NCBI RefSeq assembly: GCF_022458985.1
Contig: NC_061781.1
Coordinates: 16,461,001 to 16,525,000 of the forward strand
Direction: 5' to 3'
Source: Mugil cephalus
Taxonomy: Eukaryota; Chordata; Actinopteri; Mugiliformes; Mugilidae
DNA length: 64,000 nucleotides
The notes under the pieces are model-generated. The model was not told the DNA's origin. It saw nothing but the letters and a program-made list of their open reading frames with translations, and did no database searches. The first letter of the stretch is position 1. Each line of letters starts with the position of its first letter. Made by a program: the position numbers and the translations under genes. Positions 25,210 through 36,149 of this stretch are shown here, piece by piece.

Positions 25210-28200
25210 ACATATATATATACATAATACATTATATATTTATATATATATATATATATTTATATATACACTATATATTAACATATATACATATAATATA
25301 CATATTATTGTTATATTGTATATGCAGTACTCTGCAGTATACATATATATATACATATACATATGTATATGTATGTATATATATATATGTATATATATAT
25401 ATGTATATACTGCAGATGCACAGCCACCCTACTATCGCACGTTTGAAATTAAAAAAAAAAAAAAAATGGATATTTGAACCTGTGTATTATTTGAATACCT
25501 TAATATTGAATGCAAATAATAATGTATATTTAGAAATAGCACTAGGCCCAGTTTAATATAGAACACATCTAGTAGGTAGGGGGTCACTACTTTATTTCTA
25601 TTCAGACTGGGGTTTTTGGCCTTAAAAAAACGTTGAAGACCCCTGCTGTAAAGACATTATTGCAATCTAAAGATAAAAGCTATGCTAAGATAGAGAAGGA
25701 TTTTATGCATTTATTTTTTGAGTCTGAAGAAAGTCAAATGACTGTATAGGGATACACGATCAGCCTTGTAAAGAAAAGCACATCATTTATTTTCAGATCA
25801 TTACAGTAGTTTACAATTCCACATAAATGCTTGTTTAATATTGTCTTTCACAAATCTTCCTTTATTCCTGCTGCAGGCATGCAGAGTGGCTCCCTGAAAC
25901 TGTTCAACAACGTCGACCAGAAGCCCATGCTGCTGAAACGCCAGGCATTCGCCATGTTCAGCGGTGAACTCGACCAATATCATCTCTACCTGCCCCTTAT
26001 CCAAGGTGGGAGGGGTTGTTACTTGATATTTATGTGATTGGATTCATTCTAGATTTAAAAACAGACCTTGACGCTGACTGTGACCTTCCCCTTACGTTCA
26101 GAGCGCCTCACTGAGGTTTTGCGGACGAACCCGAGCCCCGCTGCCTCGGCGCAGATGTTCCTGATGTTTCGGGTTCTCTTGCTGCGGATCTCGTCCCAGC
26201 ATCTGACGTCTCTATGGCCTATAATGGTCACAGAACTGGTGAGATCCAGTCTTCTGGCGGTTGCTTTGATACAGAGGGTCAGTTTTCTGTAAGTTCTGTT
26301 AATTTCAATTTCCATTTCCAGATTCGCACTTTCACACGTCTGGAGAAGGCTCTGCAGGCGGATAAAGACACCTCAAAGTGAGTTAATTCACAGTTGTATT
26401 TCACTGACGCCCAGTTGAAACTCTCATGTTGAATATCTTGTTACATTTTTTTTTTTGCCTCCTTATGTGCTACCTAGACTGGCTAAAGTGGTACGTGGAG
26501 CCCTGGACAGGACCAATACACTAGTGAACTTCTCACAGTCAGAGTTGGACATGTACCTGTCAGCCTGCAAGTTTCTGGACACCTCCCTGGCTTTCCCTTC
26601 AGAGAGGATACCACTCTTTCAGATGTAAGAGCCTGAGTCGCACGAACCCATGCTTACATTCGAAATTAGATTAGGTATCGACTGGTTAATTTGTTTTCTT
26701 GTCTGTTTTATGTAACTGTCTGTTCGACTTGCAGGTATCGCTGGGCATTTGTCCCTGAGGTGGATGTAAACCGCTACAGCGGTCCAGAGACGGCGCTGAT
26801 CGAAGGCGAGCAGGAATGCATACCACATGTTGTTCGAGTGGTGGAAGGGATCCAGCAGCGCTATGGGGTAAGTTATTGTTGTTTATTATGTGTGTATGTA
26901 TGTGTGTCAAAACTGCCTCACAATGCAGAGCGTTGTAGGGTCAAGAGTCATGTTGATGTAAAGCTTGAAATAAGCACAGGACTCACTAATCTGCACTTGC
27001 TAACATATGGGTATCATTTGCATCGTGGCAAATAAGGCTGCACAGTTAATTGAATTTTAATCGTGATCACGATTTTGGCTGCCACAATAAAATCGTCTGC
27101 GATATTTACATTTATAATGCACTAGTGCAAATCGAATCAAGCGGTTTCTCAACCTGTAGTCTGCCGAACCACCAGGGGGCGAATGCAAGGTTTAGGCATC
27201 AGTAAGCTGCCTAAAACGAGTGCGCCTCTGAGCGGGAGCCTCAAGTTACACGGTGTACTGACAAGGACTTGTTCTGGATTCAGGCCGAGTGAAGTGAAAC
27301 AAGTTATATGCAAAGCGTGCAGCTTTGCATATAACTTGTTCAAATCTGTTCACACATCTAAAATCAGCATCACACTCCAAAGTACGTCCGTGTCCATCGG
27401 CAACCCTGACAACAGGTTTTTATTTTTAAGAATTTATTCTAATTTAAAAGTTAAGGTTTTGCACTGAAAACTGTTCGAACATTGTTTGTTTAAACGTAGT
27501 GCAATAAAAATATAGACGTTTGCTTTAACATGATGAATAATTGTGTAGCCTTAAAGGCAAGTTCAAATCAAACCTCATGTGAGTGTGAAAGCTGCTTTAG
27601 TTCTTTTACATAGAGTTAGAAGAGATTAACTCAAAAGAGGCACCAGCCTCATCACATGTGCCAATGAGCTGCAGCGATAGCCACATCTATGACAAAATAA
27701 CATGTGTATGTGTTACGGTCCTACAACATGATTCTATCCTAATAAAGTTGGTGGAGTCCTGTGTCAAATTTATATTGATTTAAAAAAAATTATAAATAGT
27801 TAATAGATGTCTCACACCATGGCTCAAAAATTAAGACAACGTGTCGTTCCTCAAATGGCCACAAGGAGGCTCCAAAAACAAGTCAGTGTTAATATTAATA
27901 AGAAATAAGTTACAGCCTGGTACATAATGTCTCTTTAGATATTTCCCTATATTTGTCTCACCCACTTGCCTCAGCTCCACTCACGCTCCACCTCTATGGC
28001 CATTACTGAATTGGCCAAGAGTTATTCAGGTCTGTGCCGCCCACACTGAGCTGTGATTGCAATGTCTTCTCCTGTCCTTTCAGACCCTGAACGGGCTGAG
28101 TGAGGAATCCTCCACGGAGCCCTTGCAGTTCCCCCTCCTCACTGAGCGCTCCCTGTCCTCCATCACCCAGCTGTTGCCTTTCCTGCGCACCCTGTGCTGC

Positions 28201-28341
28201 TCCTTCCAGGGCCCTCCAACCAACGGCCACCCTATGGCCCACTTCCCCGTAGCGGACTACCCACCAGCCAGTTCACACATGGTCCTGAGGAAGCTGGAGC
28301 ACATCACTGAAGAAGAGTTCCTGGACCCCATGCAGAGCTGA
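11760..28341 (+). CDS. dop1b: DOP1 homolog B (Dopey-2), Golgi/endosome trafficking scaffold
   Basis: Family role: Dop1 proteins work with MON2 on Golgi/endosome membranes in retrograde traffic. I read 37 coding exons: 11760-11897, 12294-12475, 12609-12779, 13953-14142, 14238-14336, 14845-14968, 15070-15179, 16128-16239, 16314-16434, 16529-16648, 16812-16935, 17171-17407, 17498-17808, 17886-18307, 18398-18669, 18768-18920, 19090-19190, 19646-19836, 19924-21505, 21669-21768, 21853-22044, 22173-22295, 22530-22664, 22763-22818, 22903-23007, 23145-23211, 23314-23473, 24156-24238, 24326-24435, 24516-24665, 24783-24844, 25877-26005, 26102-26238, 26322-26377, 26478-26624, 26735-26867, 28084-28341. 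All junctions are GT-AG and in phase, totalling 2,320 aa, close to human DOP1B. The first 46 residues ([17 protein letters not shown]...) are nearly identical to the vertebrate protein. The conserved N-terminal Dopey domain spans roughly residues 10-300. Variable acidic linkers lie near 577-820 and 1120-1150. The start is fixed by homology. DOP1B beside MORC3 matches human chromosome 21. Confidence 0.97.
12822..13053. mobile_element. Non-autonomous Tc1-like remnant in dop1b intron
   Basis: Reverse complement of the element at 4407-4632. It starts with a gt-rich run and caggctgcatcctgctgggg, contains ggtacatgtctaagtaac, and ends with the terminal repeat ataatgttatgcctgatcag. It sits in the intron after coding exon 3, in a splice-neutral position. 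Confidence 0.65.
13054..13952. other. Rest of dop1b intron 3, nothing recognised
   Basis: AT-rich intron sequence of about 0.9 kb leading to the acceptor at 13952. Minus-strand open frames here show no homology I recognise and no splice context. Confidence 0.5.
22336..22445. mobile_element. Short Tc1-like fragment in dop1b intron
   Basis: Shares accactgacaggagaagtaa, an atcttgtgacaattcaa motif and ccagcaggatgcagcctgac with the two longer copies at 4.4 and 12.8 kb. It is the shortest derivative of that subfamily here and its ends are poorly defined. Confidence 0.5.
23598..23678. mobile_element. Minimal Tc1-type palindromic MITE
   Basis: Positions 600-676 of the 23-kb block form a near-perfect inverted repeat: cactaccagtcaaaagtttg at the left and its complement at the right, with only a few central bases. 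It is flanked by TA at 23598-23599 and 23677-23678, the Tc1/mariner target duplication. The terminal sequence is the widespread fish Tc1 terminal repeat. It lies in the dop1b intron between exons 27 and 28. Confidence 0.85.
23679..24155. other. Rest of dop1b intron 27
   Basis: Around 23948-24000 is a retroposon-tail-like stretch (aatcagaatcagaataaa... ctttatttatcccagacggg), of the kind common in fish genomes. No gene. Confidence 0.4.
24875..25653. mobile_element. hAT-type non-autonomous element in dop1b intron 31
   Basis: The element spans 24883-25645. Its ends are inverted: cataggtcttcaac at the left and gttgaagacccctg at the right. They are bounded by an 8-bp target duplication with one mismatch (ccgtaaag at 24875-24882, ctgtaaag at 25646-25653), the hAT signature. 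There is no transposase frame. The interior is largely occupied by an expanded AT microsatellite. Confidence 0.75.
25160..25420. repeat. AT-rich (TA)n / (TATG)n microsatellite
   Basis: About 260 bp of nearly uninterrupted ta/tatg/tatac repeats inside the hAT-type element. The apparent open frame 25308-25556 is a by-product of this simple sequence. Confidence 0.9.
27030..27200. repeat. Dispersed repeat-like segment in dop1b intron 36
   Basis: The motif ggctgcacagttaattgaat followed by tcgtgatcacgattttggct is a common fish interspersed-repeat signature with an internal cgtgatcacg palindrome. Boundaries and class are not clear. A hAT/MITE origin is a guess. Confidence 0.4.
27300..27338. repeat. 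Perfect 17-bp inverted repeat (hairpin)
   Basis: The arms caagttatatgcaaagc (27300-27316) and its exact reverse complement (27322-27338) are separated by 5 bases (gtgca). The flanking frame reads like a fragment of a Cys-containing zinc-finger peptide (VICKAC), so it may derive from a mobile element. No function is assigned. Confidence 0.85.
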
Positions 28342-29352
28342 AAGCTCTGTCGTGACGTTTTCATGTGCAGCCATAAAAGTAGAATACCTAACATGGGCAC
28401 ACCCAGTAATAATGTTGTATTGTGAACTAGAAAAAAAAAAAAAGGAAATCTTTTGGGAATCTGCTTTTTAATGTTTTACTTGTTTGATCTTCACATCAGT
28501 ACATGTACCGCTGAGGTGCTCTCACACTGAATCTATACTGGAAAAACAAAGGGACTTCATGGTAGTTCTTCCCTATGGGCTTTTTTGATATTTGAAAAAT
28601 GTGGTATGTTGATGAAAAATGACAGGGAAATGCTTTTTGTTCTCACTTGCTTTGAGAGCGTTGTCTCACTTGCGAGTTGTTCGCACACTGGGATTGTGAC
28701 ATAGAGTCTTCTCTCTTCCTTTACGTGGTATTAAAGACTAACATGTTACCATTAAAACCCTCCATTCCTCTGCTATTGCTTTTATAAGGCATGCACCTTA
28801 TAATAATGATAGTTCCAGTAAAGATTTATTTGGTTTGACGCCAAATAGCAGATTAACTGTGAAGACCCGTATTAATGATTGTTGATGTTCTTTTCCATAT
28901 GTCTGGTTCTACAGCACGACTCTGACTCAGAATGTAAAGTCCAGACGTCTTTAAATTATGTTAAGAGTTTCAATAGTACATTACTGAATGTTCTCCGTGC
29001 ACACCAGGAAAAAAACCCTTTCTGTTAATGGCTGTGCCTCGATGTAATAATACATGCTTGCAGACTTCGGTGTTGAAGGGAAATGTCTTTGTAGTTCTAC
29101 GTGGATGGTTTTTACAACTGACCTCTGTCTTTTTTTTTTCTTTTTTTTTTCATAATGCTGAATGTTTAAGTAAGTTATTTTTGGATGTTTAAAGGACAGC
29201 GTCAGGTTTTGCTTAAGCAAAAATAAGACTCATTAAATTAAACATGAAACTTGAGTGTTGTTTTTTTTCCTTTATAATAACACTTGCATAATGAAATAAG
29301 TTGAATTTAGAAAACACTGCAACAAGTTATTAGACAATCTAACTTAACTGTA
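28342..29352 (+). other. dop1b: dop1b 3' untranslated region and downstream
   Basis: Follows the TGA at 28339-28341. Candidate polyadenylation signals are ATTAAA at 28730-28735 and further attaaa motifs near 28752 and 29233. A minus-strand frame at 28981-29220 is low-complexity and not supported. Which signal is used cannot be told from sequence. Confidence 0.5.
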
Positions 29353-29620
29353 CCGATCGGGCCGTAACATTATGACCACCTTCCGTATAATGTGCCTCTA
29401 AAACAGTTTTGACTGATCAGACTAATGGACATGGGTCTTCTGAGTGTCGGTGTATGGCTACAGGACAGTTTTAGTGGGGGGGCTTTGGGTCCTATGGGTT
29501 GAGGGGAGGGGCCTCTGTGGATCATCCCACAGATACTTGATCAGTTTGTGATCTAGTGAATTTGGAGGCCAGGTCAGCAGCATTCTCATCCTTTGTGATG
29601 ATCATTTCCCACAGTGTCAG
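29353..29620. mobile_element. Tc1-like transposon end fragment
   Basis: Starts accgatcgggccgtaacatt, a terminal repeat of the same fish Tc1 family, and continues for about 250 bp. Phrases such as ggatcatcccacagatactt and gaatttggaggccaggtcag match the antisense transposase side of that family. It ends without a second terminal repeat, so it is a truncated copy. Confidence 0.7.
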
Positions 29621-31637
29621 TGTAAATTGTCAAGCGTATAAAACATGTATCCTGGGTAAAACCGCTAATTAGAGACAGCAAGGGAGAAACACAAGCCTGT
29701 TTATCTCAATAGACCTCTACATAAAACTCTTGAACTGTTTAAGTAAATAAATAATAAATGTTTTAATTGCTCAAATGCTAATCTTATTCTGAACAAATTG
29801 TATGAAAATGTAATGCCGTTGTAATCAGTATAGATTTTTCTGACACTTCATGGGAGCAAAAATGCTTTCACATTTTATGTTTCACACAATCGCCTCCAGA
29901 CAGAGGGAGAAATTTTACTCTATGAACTTAAACTAAGATTTTTCTTAGTTTACATGACTCATTCACTCTTGGTACTGAGCAGCTAGGCAGCTATGTCCAT
30001 TTATATGTTTAAATTATGTTTATAGTTGTATAGAAAAATATCTACACCTGTTGTGTGGAATAATACGGGTTTAGAATGAGCGTGGGAAATTAAAGAGTAG
30101 CGTGCAATTGCAGGAAAAAGTTTTCATCCAGGAAGTCCGGGTTCTCCATGCAAATGTCAAGGTGCCTAATCTGCGCTACTTGCATGCAAACCAAGTCAAA
30201 TGAAAATCAGGACAGTAGGAAGAGAGTGGAAATAAGGACACAACAACGCACACATCATCAGCACCTCCTCCTCCACGCTTCACAGAGTAGAACGAATACA
30301 CAACACACACAACAAAAGTCCAGATTGTCACTGATCTAATGTTCATTTATTGCGTGTCTCGGCCCAAACTTTTTCTTCTAGCTATCGCTCTTCATCAGTA
30401 GTGACTTCTTTGCAGCATTTCCACAGTGAAGGATTGACTCACACATTCACGTCTAAAATGTTGATCATGAGCTGTGCCGCTTTAAGCATCATTGTGGCCT
30501 CTAATCTGAAGTGATGTTGATTTGCATAGCGGCATAGCGGCATAGCGGCATAGCGACAGCCCAGACCCTAATAGGAGCTTTGGACTTCTGGAAAAAGTGC
30601 AGACCCCAACTGATGTGCACCTCCCCAGAAATGTAACTATGTAACGCAGAGGCCAAGAGCCTTGATTATCATGTAATAAAAATGAACTCTCAAAAAAGAC
30701 ACAGCACCGACTATCATTTAGGTGGCGTTTCTACAGAGTGAGCCAGACTGACGAGCACACAAGTGTTGCACCGGCGACATACATAGGTTACGCTGTCTAT
30801 GTGCCGCAGAGGTATGAACCACGCTTAATGAACATCAAAGGTAACTCTTGGTCTTTCCTGTTCTTATTGGGGGACAGTTATATGTTTTTTTCATCTGCAT
30901 TTGTGGGTACATTAAAAGTTCTTGAAATTTTCAGACTGACTGACTTTCACATCTTAATGTAATGATGGAGTGACTTTTATCTTGAGTGGTTCTTGCCTTA
31001 ATACAGATTAGAACAGCAGTCCAATAACGCTTCTCACTGGAGAGAACTATGCGCCTAACCCTAACTCTAAACATTACAACCTATGTCGAACCGTAAAGAA
31101 GATAGATACTTCCACTAATTCACTCTTGGCATGGCACAGCTATTAACTGACAACCATAGGTAACTACTACATGAAGCCAAGAGTATGTAAAGCTGTTATC
31201 AAAGTAGATGGTGGCCGCTTTGAGGAATTACAAATCTAAAATATGTTATGGTTTATTTAACACTTCAGTACAAATCTACCATGTAGAAAATGACAAAACA
31301 CTGAATGAGATGGCATGCACAGTTTTTTGGACTGGTTTGGCCTCCGTGTCTCAAATTGAATTCAAACCAAAAATAAATAAGATAAATCAAACAATTTTGA
31401 CTTAATTAGATATCGACTCTTCTAATGTCCAAACCTTGTGTTTCATGACACTGACTCCCACAGACATAAACAAATAATCACTGGCTCCAACCTGTGACCT
31501 CACCTCTGTGCAGATAAACAGTTTATTTGAATATTTAGAGGAAGGTTTTATATAAACATAGCACACTGATAAACCCATCCAGTATCCACAGACTCTCTCA
31601 GATTCCACTCTGCTCAGCACCCGAAGATTACGTGAAG
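29621..31637. other. Intergenic between dop1b and the morc3 cluster
   Basis: About 2 kb of AT-rich DNA with no supported gene. It includes the short tandem repeat at 30524-30555 and runs into the morc3-like exon 1 of copy A. Confidence 0.5.
30524..30555. repeat. Four perfect copies of gcatagcg
   Basis: An 8-bp unit repeated four times head to tail without mismatch, in otherwise non-repetitive DNA. Confidence 0.9.
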
Positions 31638-32044
31638 ATGCCGATGACCACAGACTGCGCTGTCCCTCTTAGTATGGTGAGTTTACTCACTCATTTTTAG
31701 GAATTTAACCTTTAAATTGGTAGCAATAAATGTAAAGAATAATAAAAATATATGTATATAGAGAGAAAAAATATCCACGTAATGTGTAATGAGGTTAAAT
31801 CCATATTGTATGAATTTGTAGTTGTATATTGAGTGGTTATTCAGAGATCCAGGGTTCTGTGCTCACATTTATTTGTCATATACATTTATTTGACATAACT
31901 GTTTAGTTAATATTTGGTATGTTAACGTTGATGATGATGTTTCTCTTGGTAATCTGTAAATTTGAACGTACATCTACTCTAAATATAAGTTATAAGTACT
32001 TTTTGAATTCAAGAAACTTCTGTAAGTGTTAAATTGCTAAAACC

Positions 32045-32160
32045 TCTTCGAGGCTCCTTATATCTCATCTCATCTTCCATTACGTTTAATCCTTCACTAG
32101 GGTCGCGGGGGTTGCTGGATCCTGTCCCAGATGAGGCGGGGTACACCCTGGACAGGTTTC
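32045..32160. repeat. Fish SINE/L2-tail fragment inside copy A
   Basis: Contains ggcggggtacaccctggaca, which is the reverse complement of a stretch at about 35035-35055. That shows two dispersed copies of the same family in opposite orientations. It interrupts the intron-1 homology of copy A. Confidence 0.6.
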
Positions 32161-32515
32161 TAATTCTTTTTCAAGTATGTGAAACTTTCACTTAGTTTTT
32201 ATGTTATTATAGGTGTGTTAGAGTGTTCTTCTCAAAGATTTAGTACTTTTTTTATCATACAATAATTTTATATAGATATTATTTTTCATACTTCTCACAC
32301 CTCTTAATAAAATAACATCATGTTTTCCCAAGGATTTGATTATTTTTGTCTTTTTCATTGGACAAAATCTCAAATCTGTCAATAACACATTGCTGTTTTA
32401 CTGCTGTTTTTTTTCACCTTTTTTTTTATTGATTAAATCTTTGTAAATTTCCCTTTTGGTGGTAATTTGAAATTAAAAGTCAAACAAAGAAATCAGTAAC
32501 ACGAAATTGCAGGAA

Positions 32516-32575
32516 ATGCAAAGTTTGCATGCAAATCCGGAGTGGGTACCCAGGATCTACGTGCAAACTTTGCAT
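32516..32575. repeat. Imperfect 16-bp inverted repeat
   Basis: atgcaaagtttgcatg at 32516-32531 and cgtgcaaactttgcat at 32560-32575 pair with one or two mismatches over a 28-base loop. It sits where the intron-1 homology of copy A ends, so it may mark a rearrangement or an insertion end. Confidence 0.6.
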
Positions 32576-32848
32576 TAAACTTAATGCAACACGTAAGCTG
32601 AGGGAAATTAGGCAGCTGGAACAAGTGGGGATCAAAGACGGAGGCAGGTGTTGCTCTGCTTCTTTCCCTCTGTGCTCACGTAACCCGTGTTTTAATACGG
32701 CCAAATTTTGCCCAAAACTGAAGTTGGCAATATGAATCCAGTTCTCCCCCTGCTGTAAATAGCCCCTTTTTCTCAATCATTGCTGGAGTAATGCCGTCCA
32801 AGTGTGGACATTCAGATAGCGTGAAAATGTCCTGAAATCAGAGGCGTG

Positions 32849-33426
32849 TGTCAGGCCGGGACTCGAAGCAGAACTCAGGATTCAGTATGCAGAGATGAAA
32901 AAGGGGTTTTAATTGGAATGTTCAGAGATCCCTCACAGAGGGACAAACAAATGGCCACAAAAATTCCTGGATGTAATTCTAATCAGTGAAAACAAAAACT
33001 CTCCAAAAGGAGGAAATACAAATCGTAGAAACAAATCACTAATTAAAAACAAAACACTCCGAATGGAGGAAACCTCAGAACTGAGGAAATAACTAAGAAA
33101 GGACTAGACAAACAAAAACTATTTCTCCGAGAGGATTCACAGGCTTACTTGGAAATTCTTTGGTTGAAAACATGAAGCAAGGCACGAGAACAAGTTGACG
33201 ACGACAACACTCTGGCACAAGACAAGGGGAACGCAGACTACTTAAACACATGGAGGGAAATAGGGGACAGGTGGACACAATCAGGAATCAGGGAAGACAA
33301 TCAGACTTGTGACACATGATGAAGGGCAAGTGACCTGAAACGAGAGGAGCGTTACTTTTCAAAATAAAACAGGAAATGACAGGACAGAACAACCCCAAGA
33401 CAAGACGCCCTCACCACGGTGTGACA
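32849..33426 (-). mobile_element. Solo LTR of a retrotransposon
   Basis: A 578-bp segment beginning TGTCAG and ending GTGACA, flanked by an exact 5-bp target duplication gcgtg (32844-32848 and 33427-33431). Read on the minus strand it has a TTTAAG promoter-like element, several short ctcc/ggag-type hairpins, an AATTAAAA polyadenylation-like signal, and the canonical TG...CA ends. No internal coding region remains, as expected after LTR-LTR recombination. The family (Gypsy or other) is not decided. Confidence 0.75.
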
Positions 33427-34124
33427 GCGTGATGTGCAATACCATGTGTCTCCATCAATCTAATATTTAAAATAATCTTACCAGAACTTCGGTGTTCATA
33501 TTTTTTGCCACCTGATGAGATTGCACCTCTGCTCAATGTCTGTGAGTTTGATTCCTTCATTGATTTATTTGTCACAAAGAGAACAAAAAGCATACATCAT
33601 CCACGGTAAATCAACACCTGCCTGTTCATGTGTCCACATTTATTTTAATTTAACCTTAAAAACCTCTTTAAATATTCCAATATAGAAACCGGATGTCATT
33701 TAGGAATATTAATAATTATAAATAACGTATTATATTTTCTTGTCATACTGTAGATTGTCCATTCCCAGTCATCTTTATTGACTTCCTTCACCATTTCACA
33801 AGCTGGTGAGAAAGAATTACTCTCTCTCTGTACGAGTAAAAGAAAGGAAGCTTGAGAGAATGACATGTTTGTGTACTGTTTCTTTATAGCTCACACCCCC
33901 TCCAGCAGCAGTGGTGGCCTTTCAGTTATTTTTGAGCGAGGGCCACTGTCAGAGAGCCCCCCATGGTATGTTATTGTGGTGTTTATGAACTCATCTATAT
34001 TAATTCTGCATCTGTGAAGACTATTAAAATGATATGTTATATATAATTAACTCTGTTTTGTGTTCACTGCAGGCGAAGAAGATCACAGCCTGGTGTTCTA
34101 CAAACTGCGAAGAGACCTAGATAG

Positions 34125-36149
34125 AGAGCTCCCCACATACGTCCTCATCTGTAGACATGAGACCACGGAGCCCTGATTTGACTTATTTTCTTTTACATTA
34201 CTTCACCGCTAGTATGTATGAAGTAGATTGGTTCATTTTGTTATTTGTCAGTTCATCTGTATTCTTAGCTTTTAATACTAGTGTGTTGTTGTTTTTGTTT
34301 CCAATCTGTATTCTCTGTGTGCCTGGGGTTTTATTCCCTTTTGGATTTATTAATAATTTGGATTATCTGCTCAGCATAGTGGCACCTTTTATTCCTTTTT
34401 TCAGTACACTTTTTTTTCTCTACTAGATCTACTCTTCATTACATAATACATTAACAATAAATCTATTTTCATTTTATTGTGTGAATTTGTTTTGTTTAAC
34501 ATCTAAAATTGTGTCAGTGTGCAAAAATATGTGGACGTGTTTATCCTTGATTTATGAGAATACCAAATGTTGGCCTTTTATCATGTAACCATTACTTACT
34601 GTTACTAGAAACTTTCCTAGGATACATGTATTTGCTTTACGAGCAGCGGTGGAAAATAACGAGGTACATTTACTCACATGCTGTAATTTTGAGAAAACTG
34701 AATAATTAATTGTGTTCAAGTTTCTTTGGACTTTCAAAAGCAAATATTTGGTGAGTTTATTTTCTTATTTAGACGTAAATTCACTATTTCTACCATTATG
34801 AGATCCATTACGGGAACAGTGGTTAGCACTGATGCCTCTCAACAGGAAGGTCTGGGTTCAAATCCAATTGTGGCCTTTCTGTGTGGGGTTTGTGTCTGCA
34901 TGAGTTTTCTCCTGGTACTCTGGCTTCCTCCCACTGTCCAAAGACATGCTTCTTAGGTTAATTGGTGATTCTAAATTGGCCGTAGGTGCGAGTACGAAGG
35001 TTTGTTTGTCTCTGCAATGGACTGGAGTCCTGTCCAGGGTGTACCCCACCTCTCACGTGATGCCAGTCCTGCCCTGCCCTGCCATACATGGCTTCCGATT
35101 AGCCTCGCCCTTCCCTTCCGTGTGCGCAGGTACCATCAATGATATCGAAACAAGTTTTGGATAAGCATCAACGATGAAGCGGGCCGGGTATTTAAGCTGT
35201 TCTGTGCTCCGCTGTATAGGCTCAAAAGCAAAAACTTTTCCCCGGACTGTTTTATCAAGTGGGGCCAATAGGACGTCATTTTCCATAAGATGTCATGAGA
35301 TCAACAGTCCACGGTATGGTTTACTAACGCTATCTTTAATTTGTAGGAATTTGATGTCATCGACACTTTCAACTGAGGCCAGAATAAAACAAGACTAGGG
35401 CTAACGTAGTCGTTACTATACGGTGGTGAGCGGCGCTAACCACAGGGCTAAGTTATCATACGAAGCCTGTGTTAACGCTTGGGACAAACCATGTTGTTCT
35501 TCCGGGAAAATGTGATGGAGTCTGTTTTGACTGCTGATGAAGCACAATGATTTTAAAAATTTCAGTTTAAAAGTTCCGTCAGGATATTGTTTTGAAATCT
35601 TTTTGATCTTTTTTAATGGTAACAAAGTCAAACCTGTTGTCCTCCTGGATCAAACTGACCCCTGGCTGTTTTAGCTGGTTATAAAGCATAATGTGTAAAA
35701 TTATCAAACCATTCTGTGCTACATATATACATATATATATCAAACTTCATTGCAGGTCATTACCTCAAACTTTTAAAAGCCAGGATGCCTCCAGGTCAGA
35801 ATTGACTTATACGATAGCTGCAATAGTTTTCATTAATAAGAGAGGAAACAAATAATTACACAAAATTAAATTAAAGAGTCATAATTCATTTGACTTGTAA
35901 AGAGCATGGTAGGGGACGATCCAACCAATGTGACAGTTTACATTTTGAAATCAGGTCAAATTATATTTTAGTACGTTTTCTGTTTGCTGTATGTGCTAGA
36001 GTGGAACAGTGGGTTAACCAGTTTAGTATGCTGTCTAGTCCAGTATTTTTACTTAAGAAATAACTTCACGTTAAGAAATCAGTGTATTTCTGACCTGGAC
36101 ACCTTTTTTTCTGGACGTTAGGTGTGACACTCAGGAGCGTGGCCGTCCA
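34125..36149. other. Intergenic, repeats only
   Basis: A T-rich hydrophobic frame at 34157-34426 starts inside decayed morc3 exon sequence and is not accepted as a gene. Apart from the SINE-like element at 34810-35085, nothing is recognised. Confidence 0.5.
34810..35085 (+). repeat. SINE / L2-tail type interspersed repeat
   Basis: Carries the familiar fish motif series: ggtctgggttcaaatccaat, tggcttcctcccactgtcca, aagacatgcttcttaggtta, attggtgattctaaattggc, cctgtccagggtgtacccca. It is a degenerate dispersed repeat. Part of the motif set recurs at 32.1 kb and in the 3' flanks of X1 and X2. Confidence 0.75.

Larger units (their letters stand above)
31638..34124 (+). pseudogene. Collapsed morc3 copy A (exon 1 plus exons 14-16)
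   Basis: On the + strand, 31638-31676 is a 13-codon exon ending VPLSM with a GTGAG donor. It matches exon 1 of the intact minus-strand gene B in length and phase. The following DNA matches intron 1 of B (gtgagttta, later aggaatttaa, aaataatcac-type blocks and ttttcccaaggattt) to about 32490. Exons 2-13 are absent. At 33410-33610 a piece of the B intron next to exon 13 reappears. Degenerate exons 14 (33754-33805), 15 (33890-33965) and 16 (from 34073) follow. Exon 16 meets an in-frame TAG at 34122-34124. The ATPase and CW domains are missing, so no MORC activity is possible. Joined exons would still encode a 72-residue peptide, so a transcribed remnant cannot be excluded. Confidence 0.85.

Noticed and set aside
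31050-31070. cctaaccctaact resembling telomeric repeat
   Set aside because: Less than two imperfect units, expected by chance.
34157-34426. 89-codon very hydrophobic frame resembling a membrane protein
   Set aside because: Begins within decayed morc3 exon 16 sequence and continues through T-rich DNA; hydrophobicity follows from T-richness and no homologue is recognised.
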